Shown: positions 22,501-33,300 of the stretch, piece after piece
Layout: the number at the start of each line of letters is the position of its first letter
Position numbering within the stretch: position 1 is the first letter of the stretch
Assembly (NCBI GenBank): GCA_905178155.1
Contig: CAJINV010000004.1
Coordinates: 10,196,381-10,260,380, forward strand
Direction of reading: 5' to 3'
Length of the DNA stretch: 64,000 nt
From: Amoebophrya sp. A120
Taxonomy: Eukaryota > Sar > Dinophyceae > Syndiniales > Amoebophryaceae
Notes under the pieces: generated by a model
What the model saw: the letters and a program-made list of their open reading frames with translations, nothing else
Told to the model about the DNA's origin: nothing
Databases searched by the model: none
Position numbers and translations under genes: made by a program

Positions 22501-25500
22501 AACAAAAACCGCCCTTCGCCCAGCCGCTCCCAACTAGCTCGGACTACGCGAATTCCCTCATCGTTCCCGAACTCAGCCCCTACGGATTTCGGTGGCTTTT
22601 ACTCGAAGCGAGCGTGGCAAAAGTCGGCGCAACGTCTACCTACGAGCAGATGCTGCAAGACGTCGAAGATCCTGGAAACAAAACGAGCGTAGAAGAGAAA
22701 ACCCATGATCTCCCGACAGGCAGCACAGCAACCGACAGTGAGATGTTTCTACGCCAACTGCCTGAAGGCCAGAAAGTACAGGCGGAGTGGGAGCTGGAGC
22801 AGGTGAAAAATTTGGAGAACAACGACCAGATTTTCCAGCTGCAATCTGAAACCCTCCGCTGGGTGTTTCTGTTCTCTCTGGAATTAGCAGCCGTTCTCGA
22901 CTCCGATTCGCCTTCCGGAGGGAATAGTGGGTGGAACTCGAAGAGTAGCTCCGACGCGAATTTTCTTGTGTTTGACGATGTCTTCAAGTTCGTATGCAAG
23001 AAAAAAACTGTGTTAGTGTAAGTCTTTTGGGAAAACAGCATCACAAGTTTGTCTGCTATGACAGGCCAAACTTGTTATGCGCAGACACGAAGGGAAAATA
23101 CATAGGAAGCGAGCCGATCATGCATGTCGAGCATCACAAGTGTAACTGTAACTGTTTTGCATTTTCTGCATCACAGATTTACGCTTACACAGTTTTTTTT
23201 TTTGCATAGTTCGCGATGGCGCACTACTACGGGTCCATGGACGAAATGATCCGGCGTCACGCGGAAATGGTGAAAGCGGACCCGCAGATGAAGGAATCCG
23301 GTTTATTAGACTACAAGTTCATCGCCGACCCCTGGAGCAACGCGATGAGGATGAATTTACAGATGGGAATTATAAGCGACGGCGCAACTGGTGCGGGCAG
23401 TATGCCGGCAAATGGGAAGTGGAGAAACATGTTTCACACGCTGCTATATCAACTGCAAAAATGTCTGGGTCTGGGAGATTGCAACTTGTCATGCTGTTTT
23501 TGGACTCTAAAAAAACTTGTATTGCATGACCAGCAAGAGGGGTGTAATTTGTGCTACACGGACAGGGTATTTCTCATGCGGAAGGAGGTGCATCAGGAAG
23601 CCCTCTAAAAGTCTGCGATGCTAGGTCATGCATTACAGGCATCATGGGACATGAGAAATATGCATGACAAGTCTTGCACTCTTCCCGACCCAGACACTTT
23701 TCCATTTGATATGCTATGCGCGCAAGCGGCTTTGCACGCAACCATCGCGGTGCAGAACCACGCGAGGCCGAACCTGTTTCTCATGGACTTCTACGGATTG
23801 TTAACCGGCAGCGCGTCGAAAATGGATGTGGATGTTGAAGATGGGGGAGAAGCGGGTGCTTTTGGGCGGGATCAAAACAGTGGACCACGAACTGACAGTG
23901 CTAGTGCCAAGACGAAAAAAACAACAAGCAACGCGGAACAAAAGGAGAAAGAGCAAGACAGTAGAACTTCTTCCACGCAGGAGGACCAGGACGTCTTCTA
24001 TGCCAAGGAAACAACTTCTGCGGGTGGCGTGTTCTATGCGAAGCAAAGTTCTATTTCCCCAGGTGGGAACAATGCTGACCACACCGTCGCTGATCCACCA
24101 CCACACGTGCCCCTCGCACCACCCAATATTGAGATGTACAGGAGCGAAAAGGATGTGCTGATCCAGCGGCAAATGCAGGAAATGTTCCAAACCGGCACCT
24201 CCACGAACACAAATAGCCGGGGGTCGTGCAGCAAGTGCAGAGGGATAAAGGGTACTAGACAAGGCAGTGACCACGCTCATGGTCGCGGCCCTGGTGGTGT
24301 TCTCCCCTCAGCGTCCTCGTGGTCTGCTGCTTCCGCGGGAGGAGAATCGTCGATAATGATCTCTTCCGCCGAGGGTTTAGCCCGTTTGAAACAGGAAGCT
24401 GCACTCTCGCAGTACGACAACGCTGGAGCAGATGCAGAAAGAAGACAAATATTAAACCAGCAGGAACAGCAGCAGCAGCCCGCCCAACAGGCTACTTTTC
24501 ACTATGACGAAAGAAGCCCCCTCCCCCAGCTCGGCGGCGCGCAGCTGATTTGGTCTGCGATGGTGCGGCAGGTGGACACCGTGTATGCTGTGCAAAAGTA
24601 TCGTACTCGTAGTAATCGCAGTCTTGCATTTACAAATCTCTTTCGCAAGGTGAATCAGCATGAGAAATTCCATTTCTCATGCTCAGGACATTTCTCATGC
24701 GATTTCTACTAGTACTACGATACTTTTGCAATGCATACCGTGGACACCAACACGATCTTGAACATTTTTGAGCATATGGCGTTCTCAAACGTTACATTCT
24801 CAACTGTTACATGAATTTGTGATGCAAAAATGGCAAAAGTGAAAGGAAGGACCTTGCGCGTCTTGCATGACAGATTTGGCGCAGATTCTCAGCCTGTTTG
24901 GCCGTCTGAGAATTTGTCATGCGAAGCAGCTTGATGGCGTTGATAGTCAAGGTAATTCCGCATGACAAATGCATGATGGGCTTTAGTCGCGCAGTCTGTT
25001 AAGCATGACAAATCATGTAACAGTTGAGAATGTAACAGTTGAGAGCGCCATAGAGCAGGAATACCAAGTCGAGCCGGTCTATGGGGGTGTCAGGATTGAA
25101 ATCGACAAAGTTGAAATAACTTGTAACGCATAAAATGGATGAAATAAGTTAAGTTGTACCCAGTTTCCAAGTGGCGCATGACAAATTTGGCTAGAACCGA
25201 AATCCAATTTGTCATGCTGTTTGGGGACAAGAGGTGTCTTTTGTCGTGCTACTTTAGCAGCTCTATTGCAGACCCCGAGCCGGCTGACAGTCTGCCTCAC
25301 TTGCCATCCCTGCAAGAGAGGCACTTCATGCCTTGCAATTTATGCATGAGAAATTATTTCAACTCTCACTTTGTCGATTTCAATCCTGACACGTCTATAC
25401 GGTCGGTTCCGCGTGGGAGATCCGCGCCAGTCTGGCATCGTGGCGAACGGTTTCGGGTTTGGACAAAGTGCCGACCGTGCGAAGTTCCAGTGCGCAAGAC

Positions 25501-28500
25501 ATGCAGACGACGGTGGACTTCTGGTGGGATATGGAACTGTCAGGATTGAAATCGTCAGAGTTGAAATAGTTTGTCATGCATAAAATGCAACGCGAAAATG
25601 CCTGTCTTGCAGAGTAGGCAAGGGAGGCAGATTGTAAGCCTGTTTCGGGGTAGAAATAGAGCTCCTAAAGTAGCATGACAAAAGGCGTCTTCCTTACCCA
25701 AACAGCATTACAAACTGGATTTCGGCTCTACTGAAATTTGTCATGCGCCGCTAAGAAATTGGGCTTCCAACTGGTATCGATTTTATGCATTGCAAGTTTT
25801 TCAACTTTGTCGATTTCAACTCTGACACATCCATATGGGACTTTCAGCAGGTAATGCGCGTGATCATGTTCGATTACATTGTGCAGACGGAAGGAATAAC
25901 GGGAAAGAAGAACACTGCTGGTGGTGCCCCCGGACCTGCTGCAAATAAAAAATCCACTTCAAATTATAGACACGAAGTCCCGACTTCCCTCACCGCCAAC
26001 GCTGCCGCAAGGCACACCGCAACGAGCAACATAAACCGGGTGAAGCAGCGTCTCGACGGCCGCGGGGATGATGAAACCGCGAAAGCGCGACTCCGAAGGC
26101 CCGTCGCACACTGGCCCGGCGGGAAGGACTGGCCCTACTCCCGACAGGCCCAGGACAGTCGCTCCCACATGTCGCGGCCGACTTTCTTCACGGCAACGGC
26201 GAAAACGGGAACGGAGCCGGTCCCCGGCCCGGACATCTCCGACTTTTACAGCAAGGGCCGGCTGGTGTTGCAAATCGCGCCATACGAATTCGGGTTCTTG
26301 TTGCAGACCGGCACGCGGATTGTGCACTACGCGAACTTTTTCTACGACGTCATGCGGGATTGTGGGTTGCAAACCTTCCCCGCCGGGCCCTTCAACATCA
26401 AACCGGGTCGGGCGAGAAAGAGTGCAACTAAGGCGGCGACGAACAAGGGGGTTCAGCAGCACGACGAAGCACACGACGAGGAGAAAACGTCCAATGGCGA
26501 AGATCATAGCGATTCTGATTCAAACAGCCAACAGCAGGCAAACGCAAAGACTAAGACATCAAGCAAAACTGTTAAAAATAACCGAAGAACAACTACATCC
26601 GCCGAGGGCTGGGAGTTGGAAAACCTCGCCGTAGCGAGCGAGAATCCTCCGAAAACGGCTAGAGGTGCAGACATGGACTTCTGGTACCGGAGCACGCGAA
26701 AGGCGAACTTTCTGTTCCAGAATATGATCCTCCTATGAGAGTGCACAACTCCCCCTCCCCCTCATTTGTGTTGCATGAACAGCAACGCAAGCGCTGGCAA
26801 AGATGCTGCTTTTGCATAACAAATTGTTCCTGGGTGATTGTAGTGCTGTTTTGGCTTTCGGAATCTGTCATGCAAAGAGTGCTAACAGGCAGAAGGTAGA
26901 TTTGGGATTTTGCATGACAAATGAGGGGGAGGCGGAGTTGTGCACTGTCATACCTCCCCATCATCCCGCACTTCTCCGTGGACATCCGCAGGATCTTCAA
27001 AGACTACTTGGTCGATGCTATCCTGAGGAAAAACGTTCCCACCCCATAGAAGTCAAGATGGGAAATCTGCTAGACAAATCTCCAAGTTTTGGGAGTTGCG
27101 CATGACAAGTCCTCTGCCTCTGCGTTGTAGTGCTGGAGGTTAGCAAGGGAAGCTGCATGCGAAAGCCATTTCCTCATCCTGTTTACAGCATTACAAATTC
27201 CAAAACACGACTGGAAATGCCTCTCGTCATGGAGCTGCGCATTACAAACGTTCCTGTCATTGCGCATCTGCATGACAACGCTGGGGAGGTGGGGACGTTT
27301 TTAGACAGGATAGATGCCCGGTGTGCTGACACCGTGGTTCGGACAAAGAATCTGAACAAGATTCACGACGCAGCGAGGAGGATGGCAGCTGCGGGGTGGA
27401 CAACGAAAGAACGTCGCACCGGTACTGGACGAAAAACCTCTTCGTCCAAGGATCTTCTACTTCCTGAGTTCCGACTGAAGGACAGTTGCTTGCCGCGTCA
27501 CATCAACCAGGCGCTGGTGAACTTGCTATCGACCATCACTTTTCCGGTTTCTCCCGTCGCATTATGGGAGCTCCTCCACGTTGCCATCGACCTGGTGCAT
27601 GACATGGAGCACTATTGGCTGCCGCCCTTTCATATCAAATGTAAAAATGTCTGGGTCTGGAAGAATGCAACTTGTGATGCAATTTTTGGAATCCAAAAAA
27701 ATCTGTATTGCATGAGCAACAAGAGGCGTCCAGGTTTTGCTCCGCGGAGAGTGGATTTCTCATGCGGGATAGGCATCAAGATGCCCGCAAAAAATTTGTG
27801 ATGCTGGTGCATACATCACAGACATCACGGGTCATGCAAAATGTGCATGACTAAACTTGCAATCTTCCAGACCCAGACATTTTTACATTTGATATTTCAG
27901 ATCATGGAGATTTTGCAATCTACAACTTCTTCTGACGCGGAGGGTAATAAAGACGAGCAGGGACGAAATAGCGGAAATGCAGCGCAGGGGAGTAATGATG
28001 CTGGAAGCAGTTCTAGAAGTCCTCGTGGTGAACAAAAGAAATCGACAGCGACTGGGCGCTCGGATGCGTACGAGACGGTAAGTGATAATTGTGTGCGTGA
28101 TAGTGTTTTTGCTTTAGCCTTTGATATAGGGCGAGAGACGTGCAATTTCCTTTTCAATAAAGTGTAGCAGTGCAAATGCAAAACTCGACGATTACAAAAG
28201 AAAACCAAACATACAACCAGCTCTGGACTCTGGAGGAGATGTATTGGATTCGTTTTCGCACGGCTTTGATCCGTGTCGCCATGCACGCAAGGGCGGGAGA
28301 CGAGGTGCGCGGGATTGGTAGACTGTGCTGGAACATGGTTGCGGGGAAAAATGGCGAGACCGTCGCGAAGCCCGAGATTGAGCTGCTGTCGACGGCGGAG
28401 GAGGTGGAGAGAGCGATGCAAGGAAGTACTAGAATTGGTTCTGATACGACGAAAAAAGCGGGCGCCCCCGAAGGACAAGTTCGAGAACAACCTAAATATT

Positions 28501-28994
28501 CCGACGTCGACGAGGAGGAAGACGACGAATTTCGCACGATCACGCTGAAGAACGCGGAGATCAACAGCAAATCGTGCGCGAAGCCGGGGAATTTACTCGG
28601 TACGATCGTCGGCGTGATGGAGAAGAACAAGGAAGATGCCATTACCGGCGCTCTGCTGGATGAGAAGGAGCTGTTCTTCGACGTTGCTTGGCATGATGTG
28701 AAGTTCAACGAAAGTCCTTCCATGTCTGTGAAAGCGGAAAGTTTAGTCCTAAACCCCTTTTCCAGTCACGGAGCAGGCCCGCGGGAGCGGCCGGGGTTGG
28801 GATCTGTGAAGGACGCTCTGAAGCTGATGAAAAAAGAGAAGTACGACATGGAGGCGCACCCGAATTCGGAAATCAGCGACAAAGTGCGGCTCTTTGCCGA
28901 CGCGGAGCGAGCTTCGGATCGAGTGGGGATGTTTGACGACCCCGTAATTTTGGTGGCAAAAAGCGGGATGCCCTGGCAGCCGGAGTTTTTTTGA
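13525..28994 (+). CDS. Giant uncharacterised protein 1 (about 3,950 aa)
   Basis: Exons: 13525-14592, 14872-18708, 18997-19127, 19282-21552, 21732-21775, 22048-22992, 23214-23446, 23717-24583, 24743-24774, 25058-25079, 25405-25529, 25841-26733, 26958-27018, 27318-27632, 27900-28077 and about 28170-28994. Thirteen introns are introner elements. 18709-18996 looks like a GC-AG intron (AAG|GCAAGT ... AAACAG). The last junction is one base off any GT-AG choice. Exons to 28077 sum to 11022 nt, exactly 3674 codons. The first ~1,000 residues are Ser/Gly/Arg-rich and disordered. A hydrophobic helix lies near residue 1050 (YVAISLACSTVAVARLIHFF). Folded-looking segments alternate with low-complexity linkers to the end (PWQPEFF-stop). 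C-terminal motifs VDFWWDFQ, RIFKDYLVDARC and SCLPRHINQAL recur in order in the 42967-60521 gene, so the two are paralogues. Function is unknown. A membrane-associated scaffold is possible but unsupported by any known domain. Confidence 0.75.
14593..14866 (+). mobile_element. Introner element, family A (274 bp), TSD GTGAT
   Basis: It begins TATCAAATGCAAAAATGTC and ends in the inverted form (GTTTTTGCACTTGATA). Duplications GTGAT are at 14588-14592 and 14867-14871. Excision restores the acidic Ser run SSESDDGD-SISSNSTSS across the junction. Confidence 0.95.
18709..18996 (+). other. Putative conventional GC-AG intron (288 bp)
   Basis: AAG|GCAAGT at the 5' side and AAACAG at the 3' side are phase 0 at both ends. 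They join FEFLGIQARDGK to LATETERILAATPADR. The frame upstream of the join stops at 18792 and the frame downstream is closed by TAA at 18988, so an intron is needed. It has no TIRs, so it is a different class from the introners. Confidence 0.5.
19128..19276 (+). mobile_element. Introner element, family B (149 bp), TSD TGCCC
   Basis: It begins TATGAACTGCAAAAGTATTG and ends GATACTTTTGCAATGCATA. Exact duplications TGCCC are at 19123-19127 and 19277-19281. Excision changes frame by exactly the amount needed, joining YLRKLRQHCP to RKLQLSHFQRAA. Confidence 0.95.
21553..21726 (+). mobile_element. Introner element, family B (174 bp), TSD GTGT(C/T)
   Basis: It begins TATCCAAGGCAAAAGTATTC and ends GACTTTTGCAATGCATA. 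Duplications are GTGTC (21548-21552) and GTGTT (21727-21731), differing by one base. Excision joins TDSEWV to LYEQFPDVCDRD. Confidence 0.88.
21776..22042 (+). mobile_element. Introner element, family A (267 bp), TSD AACGA
   Basis: Its left end is mutated (TATGGTTTTCAAAAATGTC) while the right end is intact (CACTTTTGCATTTGATA). Duplications AACGA are at 21771-21775 and 22043-22047. It bounds a 44-nt exon on its left. Excision gives DRDETTIGDDPLAGT. Confidence 0.93.
22993..23208 (+). mobile_element. Introner element, family C (216 bp), TSD GTTCG
   Basis: It begins TATGCAAGAAAAAAACTGTG and ends CACAGTTTTTTTTTTTGCATA, the only copy of this TIR in the window. Exact duplications GTTCG are at 22988-22992 and 23209-23213. 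Excision joins FDDVFKF to AMAHYYGSMDEM. Confidence 0.93.
23447..23711 (+). mobile_element. Introner element, family A (265 bp), TSD TGCTA
   Basis: It begins TATCAACTGCAAAAATGTC and ends CACTTTTCCATTTGATA. Exact duplications TGCTA are at 23442-23446 and 23712-23716. Excision joins MFHTLL to CAQAALHATIAV. Confidence 0.95.
24584..24737 (+). mobile_element. Introner element, family B (154 bp), TSD CCGTG
   Basis: It begins TATGCTGTGCAAAAGTATCG and ends GATACTTTTGCAATGCATA. Exact duplications CCGTG are at 24579-24583 and 24738-24742. It is the first of four introners packed within 1.25 kb. Confidence 0.95.
24775..25052 (+). mobile_element. Introner element, family D (278 bp), TSD GAGCA
   Basis: It begins TATGGCGTTCTCAA, continues with ACATTCTCAACTGTTACATG, and ends in the inverted form (TTGAGAGCGCCATA). 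Exact duplications GAGCA are at 24770-24774 and 25053-25057. It holds five copies of a GCATGACAAAT-type motif. It separates a 32-nt exon from a 22-nt exon. Confidence 0.95.
25080..25399 (+). mobile_element. Introner element, family E (320 bp), TSD CGGTC
   Basis: The left end is TATGGGGGT followed by GTCAGGATTGAAATCGACAA. The right end is its inverted form ending ACGTCTATA. Exact duplications CGGTC are at 25075-25079 and 25400-25404. Excision joins EYQVEPV to GSAWEIRASLAS. Confidence 0.95.
25530..25835 (+). mobile_element. Introner element, family E (306 bp), TSD TGGGA
   Basis: It begins TATGGAACTGTCAGGATTG and ends TCTGACACATCCATA. Exact duplications TGGGA are at 25525-25529 and 25836-25840. 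It splits the motif DFWWD|FQ, which is uninterrupted (DFLWDFQ) in the paralogous gene at about 57585-57605. Confidence 0.96.
26734..26952 (+). mobile_element. Introner element, family F (219 bp), TSD CCTCC
   Basis: The left end is TATGAGAGTG then CACAACTCCCCCTCCCCCTC. The right end is the inverted form ending CACTGTCATA. Exact duplications CCTCC are at 26729-26733 and 26953-26957. Excision joins FQNMIL to PIIPHFSVDIRRIF. Confidence 0.95.
27019..27312 (+). mobile_element. Introner element, family G (294 bp), TSD GATGC
   Basis: It begins TATCCTGAGGAAAAACGT and ends ACGTTTTTAGACAGGATA, the only copy of this TIR here. Exact duplications GATGC are at 27014-27018 and 27313-27317. Excision joins KDYLVDA to RCADTVV, matching the uninterrupted RDLLGDPRCPV of the paralogue. 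Confidence 0.95.
27633..27894 (+). mobile_element. Introner element, family A (262 bp), TSD TTTCA
   Basis: It begins TATCAAATGTAAAAATGTC and ends CATTTTTACATTTGATA. Exact duplications TTTCA are at 27628-27632 and 27895-27899. Excision joins HYWLPPF to QIMEILQSTTSS. Confidence 0.96.
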
Positions 28995-30317
28995 ATCGTT
29001 GAAAAATATTAACGGCGCACAATGTTACTAACGCAGCTACTGACAATTTTTCGTTTTCGAGTTGCTGTGCCGTGAATCTGAGCTCGATTTTGGTTTTATG
29101 AATGTATCATGCCAATAGAACGAAGTACAAACAACGGGCTTATATATCGTGGTCCCGTATTGATTGACTCTATTCGTACCTTTTGGTCATTTCGAGAATA
29201 CAGATCAGTTTTAGTTTTCTGACGACAGAAAAGTTATGATGTACTCTGACCGAAGCAAGAACATATGTGCAACTTGTACTTGTTGACTTGTTGATCATAT
29301 TTGCGCTGAGCTCTCACTTACTTCCACTTGAGAACACAGCAAAACGCATTTTTCTGAAATATTTCTGAGCATCAGCGACAGACAATTTTGACTTTTGGTT
29401 TTGTGTACACATGATATCCTCATGTTTCCTTCCTGAACTTCTACTCGCGCCAATACTAAGTAAATCATCATGTGGGTGCGTCGCTTGTCTGCAGCATCAT
29501 ACGAACGCGAAAAGGATTTTTTGTTGATGTTGTCGAAATGCACCCGAAGTCAGCTGTTGAAGAAAACTGCGACAGGGCACGAAGATCCCTGGCACCAACA
29601 TCAAAACGCAGCACATCCTGGTGTTGTTCATCGCTTCATCTTTTTTTTTGTCTTCACGCCGACAGGTTTGCATTGTTTCTTTGGAGGATTGTATTCAATT
29701 GAATTTGAAGTCACATGCTTTTCGTTTTCAAACACCATTTTATTCTTATTGCACCGGGCTCGGACAACATTCATCGACATTTTCCAAATGCCATATTTCT
29801 ATTTAGTAGGAGGTCGAAATAGGTGTTTATCAAACTGATTTTGATCGAGAACAAAAGCTTTCTCATTTTAATAAGTACCTGTATACTTTTGCATTGATCA
29901 TCGCGCTTTTTTTTGTAAGAACAAGAACTGAATTTCTTCTATCTCAAGAGCTCACTTATACTTTAACTTTTTCAACTAAACTTGTACTTGATCATCTTTT
30001 TATAAAATGTTATTCTTGACTGCGACGCTATTAAGGCGCTATTGAGTCATCTCGCCCAATATGATATTGTCATATCCATCACATTCCACCTTCCTCCACC
30101 AGCCTTACTTTGGCGCGTATTTTGCCGGACCGGACGAATCACGAAGGACGACGGAATTTTTATCCAAAGACATTCCGAAAAGATGAAAATCTGCGAGCAG
30201 CACCGGCAAATAACAAGCGGTTACGGTAGCTAACAGGCAAAATAAAACGTAAATGTGACCACAAGCTGCAGCAGCGCCTCCACTGACTAAACGCTTCTTA
30301 CTGACATCTTCACGAAG
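28995..30317. other. Intergenic, no supported gene
   Basis: AT-rich DNA between the first giant gene and the 30318 gene. A 122-codon plus frame at 29470-29838 has no recognisable domain and a Phe-rich, non-coding-like composition. Confidence 0.45.
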
Positions 30318-33300
30318 ATGCTAGCAAGGAAACGAACGGGCTTGATGATGCACCTCCGTCCGGTTCTTACTTGTTTCCTCTTGGTCGCCATCGGCTGCAG
30401 CACGTTTTATTCCCCGCCAGTCCGAAGTGCAGGTGCAGCGCGCAACTATCAACAAGCGCAAATAAATCCGGATGATTCCTTCAGCTCCGCCGCGGTCGGG
30501 CCCGATGTGGATCGCCGCGGGGCGATGATTCCCTTGAACCCAGGGATAACAGAGAACGACCTTTTGCAAAACCCAGATGCGGTGGAGGAGCACGTCGTTT
30601 TTCCCGCGCCGCAAACGCAGCAGCCACCGCAAACAACCGTGATTCGCAATATTTCGCAGTTTCGGGCACGGCAGTTTTTCGGAGGTGGTGCTGCAGGAAG
30701 CGGTGGTCAACAACAACAGCAGGTTGTACAGCGCGAAGCGTCAGAACGCGGCATGAACGCCTACCAAGCAACTACCGCAGTCGAGAGTAATGATCAAGCG
30801 GAAGCGAGTGCGCAAAACCAACTTTTGGCCCGCCGAGGACGGCGGGGTGTAGTAGGAGGAGCTGCTGCTGCCGCAGGGGGAGAGGCGACTGCAACACGAG
30901 CAGACCGAGCAGCGGCTGCAACTCCCGCTAGTGCAAGAGGACCGCCGCCGAATAGGGGATCAACATCTACTTCGCAGCAGGCACAGCAGCTTCAGACGCA
31001 GAGGCCGCTGACCGCACGGGCAGAATCTTCGCCCGGTTCTAGTACTTCTGCACCCAATGCTAGGGCGACGTCCACCTCGTCTTCTGCATCGTATCCCGCA
31101 TCAACATCACAAAACGCACGTCAACAAATTCCGCTTCTGGCCCCGGCGCCCCCGAGCCCGATTATACGCCCATCACAAGATGACCAGCGTAGTATTGACG
31201 ACGGAACGTCGCAACCAGGAGCAGAACTAGGGCGGCGAGGAACTGGCACGACCCATACCGCCGCCCAAAATCGCGGAAGGTCGAGGCCTACTGGTGTAGG
31301 AGGAACCACAAGAACGAGGGTGCCAACCACAGAGGACACTGTCGACCTCCACCTGCCTCCTGCGATCGAAAATATGCTGGCGCGAGCAAAAGCGCCACCC
31401 GGGCGCCCCAACGCGCCGAGGCGACGGCCGCAGCCGTCTAGTACTTCTAGAGGCGCTGGAAATGACGACGCCGCCGCCCAGCAGCAAGACCGCGGGGGCA
31501 CAAGCTCCGGCTGGCGCAGGGGATGGACAGGCGGGTTGCGAACTGCGGAGCCCACCATGTTGACCAGTGCCGCTGCAGCTTCAACATCTAATTCCAGTGC
31601 TGCGGGCAATTATCCAGGCACAACGGCGATGGGAGAGACGGGCGAGACACCAGGTGCTTTTTACGCGGGGGCTGTAGCGTCGGTCTCAGGAGGACCAGCA
31701 GCGGGGGTTTCGTCTGGGCTGTCGTCCGGCTCCAGCAGTGCAACAGCCGCGGGGGCGTCAATCCCAGAACAAACGTCCCTGCCTTCCGTCGTAGCACCTC
31801 CGCCAAATCGAAGAGTGGGGGGAACTACTAGCACAACTTCCGGGGAGCAGGCAGATGCAGGGACAGCGCCACCGTGGTCAACATCCTCGCAACCGCAAGC
31901 ACAGGAGCTGCACCAGGGGAATGCTGAAGCTGCTGCAGCCCCGCGCATAGGGACTGCCCGGCCAACCTCTACGTCCCCCCAACACCCCCCGCCACCTCCG
32001 GAGCAGCTACCGCCGCAACGCCGCGAGAGACCGGTCTCTTCCATCGGTACGACGGTCTCGACCTCTTCCGGCAACAGTCAGCAGAGTGGCTGCTCGCCGG
32101 CGGAAGATACTAACACCATCCGCCTTCCCGGTGTGGTCGCCCGGGGGACGAGCGGCCTTGGTAGCGGCACCGCCGCGGCGCCCCCGTCCGTCGGGGCTGT
32201 GACCCCGTTCGGCCTCGTTGCCGAACGGAGCGGCCCACACGAGCTGGAAAGCCATGCGCCTCTAACGTACTCCTCAACCGAAATGACAATGTCAAGACAA
32301 TACCTGTCCTCCGAAGAATCCAGCCTGCAATTCAGCCCCGCGCCCAGCTCCTCGTCCTCCAAAGGGTCGTCGATTGTGGGCAACAATTCGAACATCACCA
32401 TATGCATTGTTCCTGAAAATAAAGTTTTCTTCTGTCGGACGCGTACCAAAAAGAGATATCAAATGTTCACACTTACAGTCGTGCTGGGTATACGCATGAC
32501 CAAGCTCTTGTTCATTTTCGACCTGACGATGACCCAGCATACTTAATGAATTGCACAAAGATAAAGAACCATTGTTTCAATTTGAGAAACTCAAAGTTAT
32601 ATTGCGACTTCATGATCGATATAGTACGTAACTACATCGATAAAAATATAAATACTTTTGCAATGCATACACCACTGACCAAAGCAATCTCTCCCTCTCC
32701 GCTCCTTCGGACGCGGAAAACCTTCTAAAATTAGCCGAGCTGCAGCAGTGGGGGCGCGGGTTGGCGGCCGAACAGGTCGAGTACAATAAGCGGAGGGTGG
32801 GGCGACAAGGAAAAGAAGATGCTGGGCCGCCCGAACTGTCGTCTAAAGGTAGTAAAGAAACATCATCGAGCAAAAAGAGCAGTCGCGGCAGCAGCAAAGA
32901 TAAAGAAGCCGAAGCCGTTGTAGTGCAACAAGCAGGGTTGACCACAGCGGTAGCTGCTGCATCGGGAATGAACCAACGCAGGAACCACGAAAGGCAAGAA
33001 CATGAACAGAAAAGTCTCGAGCGAGAACCACCTAATCATGCAGTTGTTATGTACCATAATCCAGAACACGATCGCTGGAAATCACCAACGCCCTTTCCTG
33101 TAGATAATTCGAGAGCTACGGATCCATACGACTATTACCTACACGACAGTTGTCCTCGTGTAGAATTATCGAGCAGCGGCGCACGAAATACGAATAACCC
33201 GCTTGTTTCTCGCACAACCGGCGTTGGACAACATCACACGACATCGTCAATCGTTTCTGAACGTCGTCAATACCAGGTTCTCACCGAGGACCGGCTGAGT

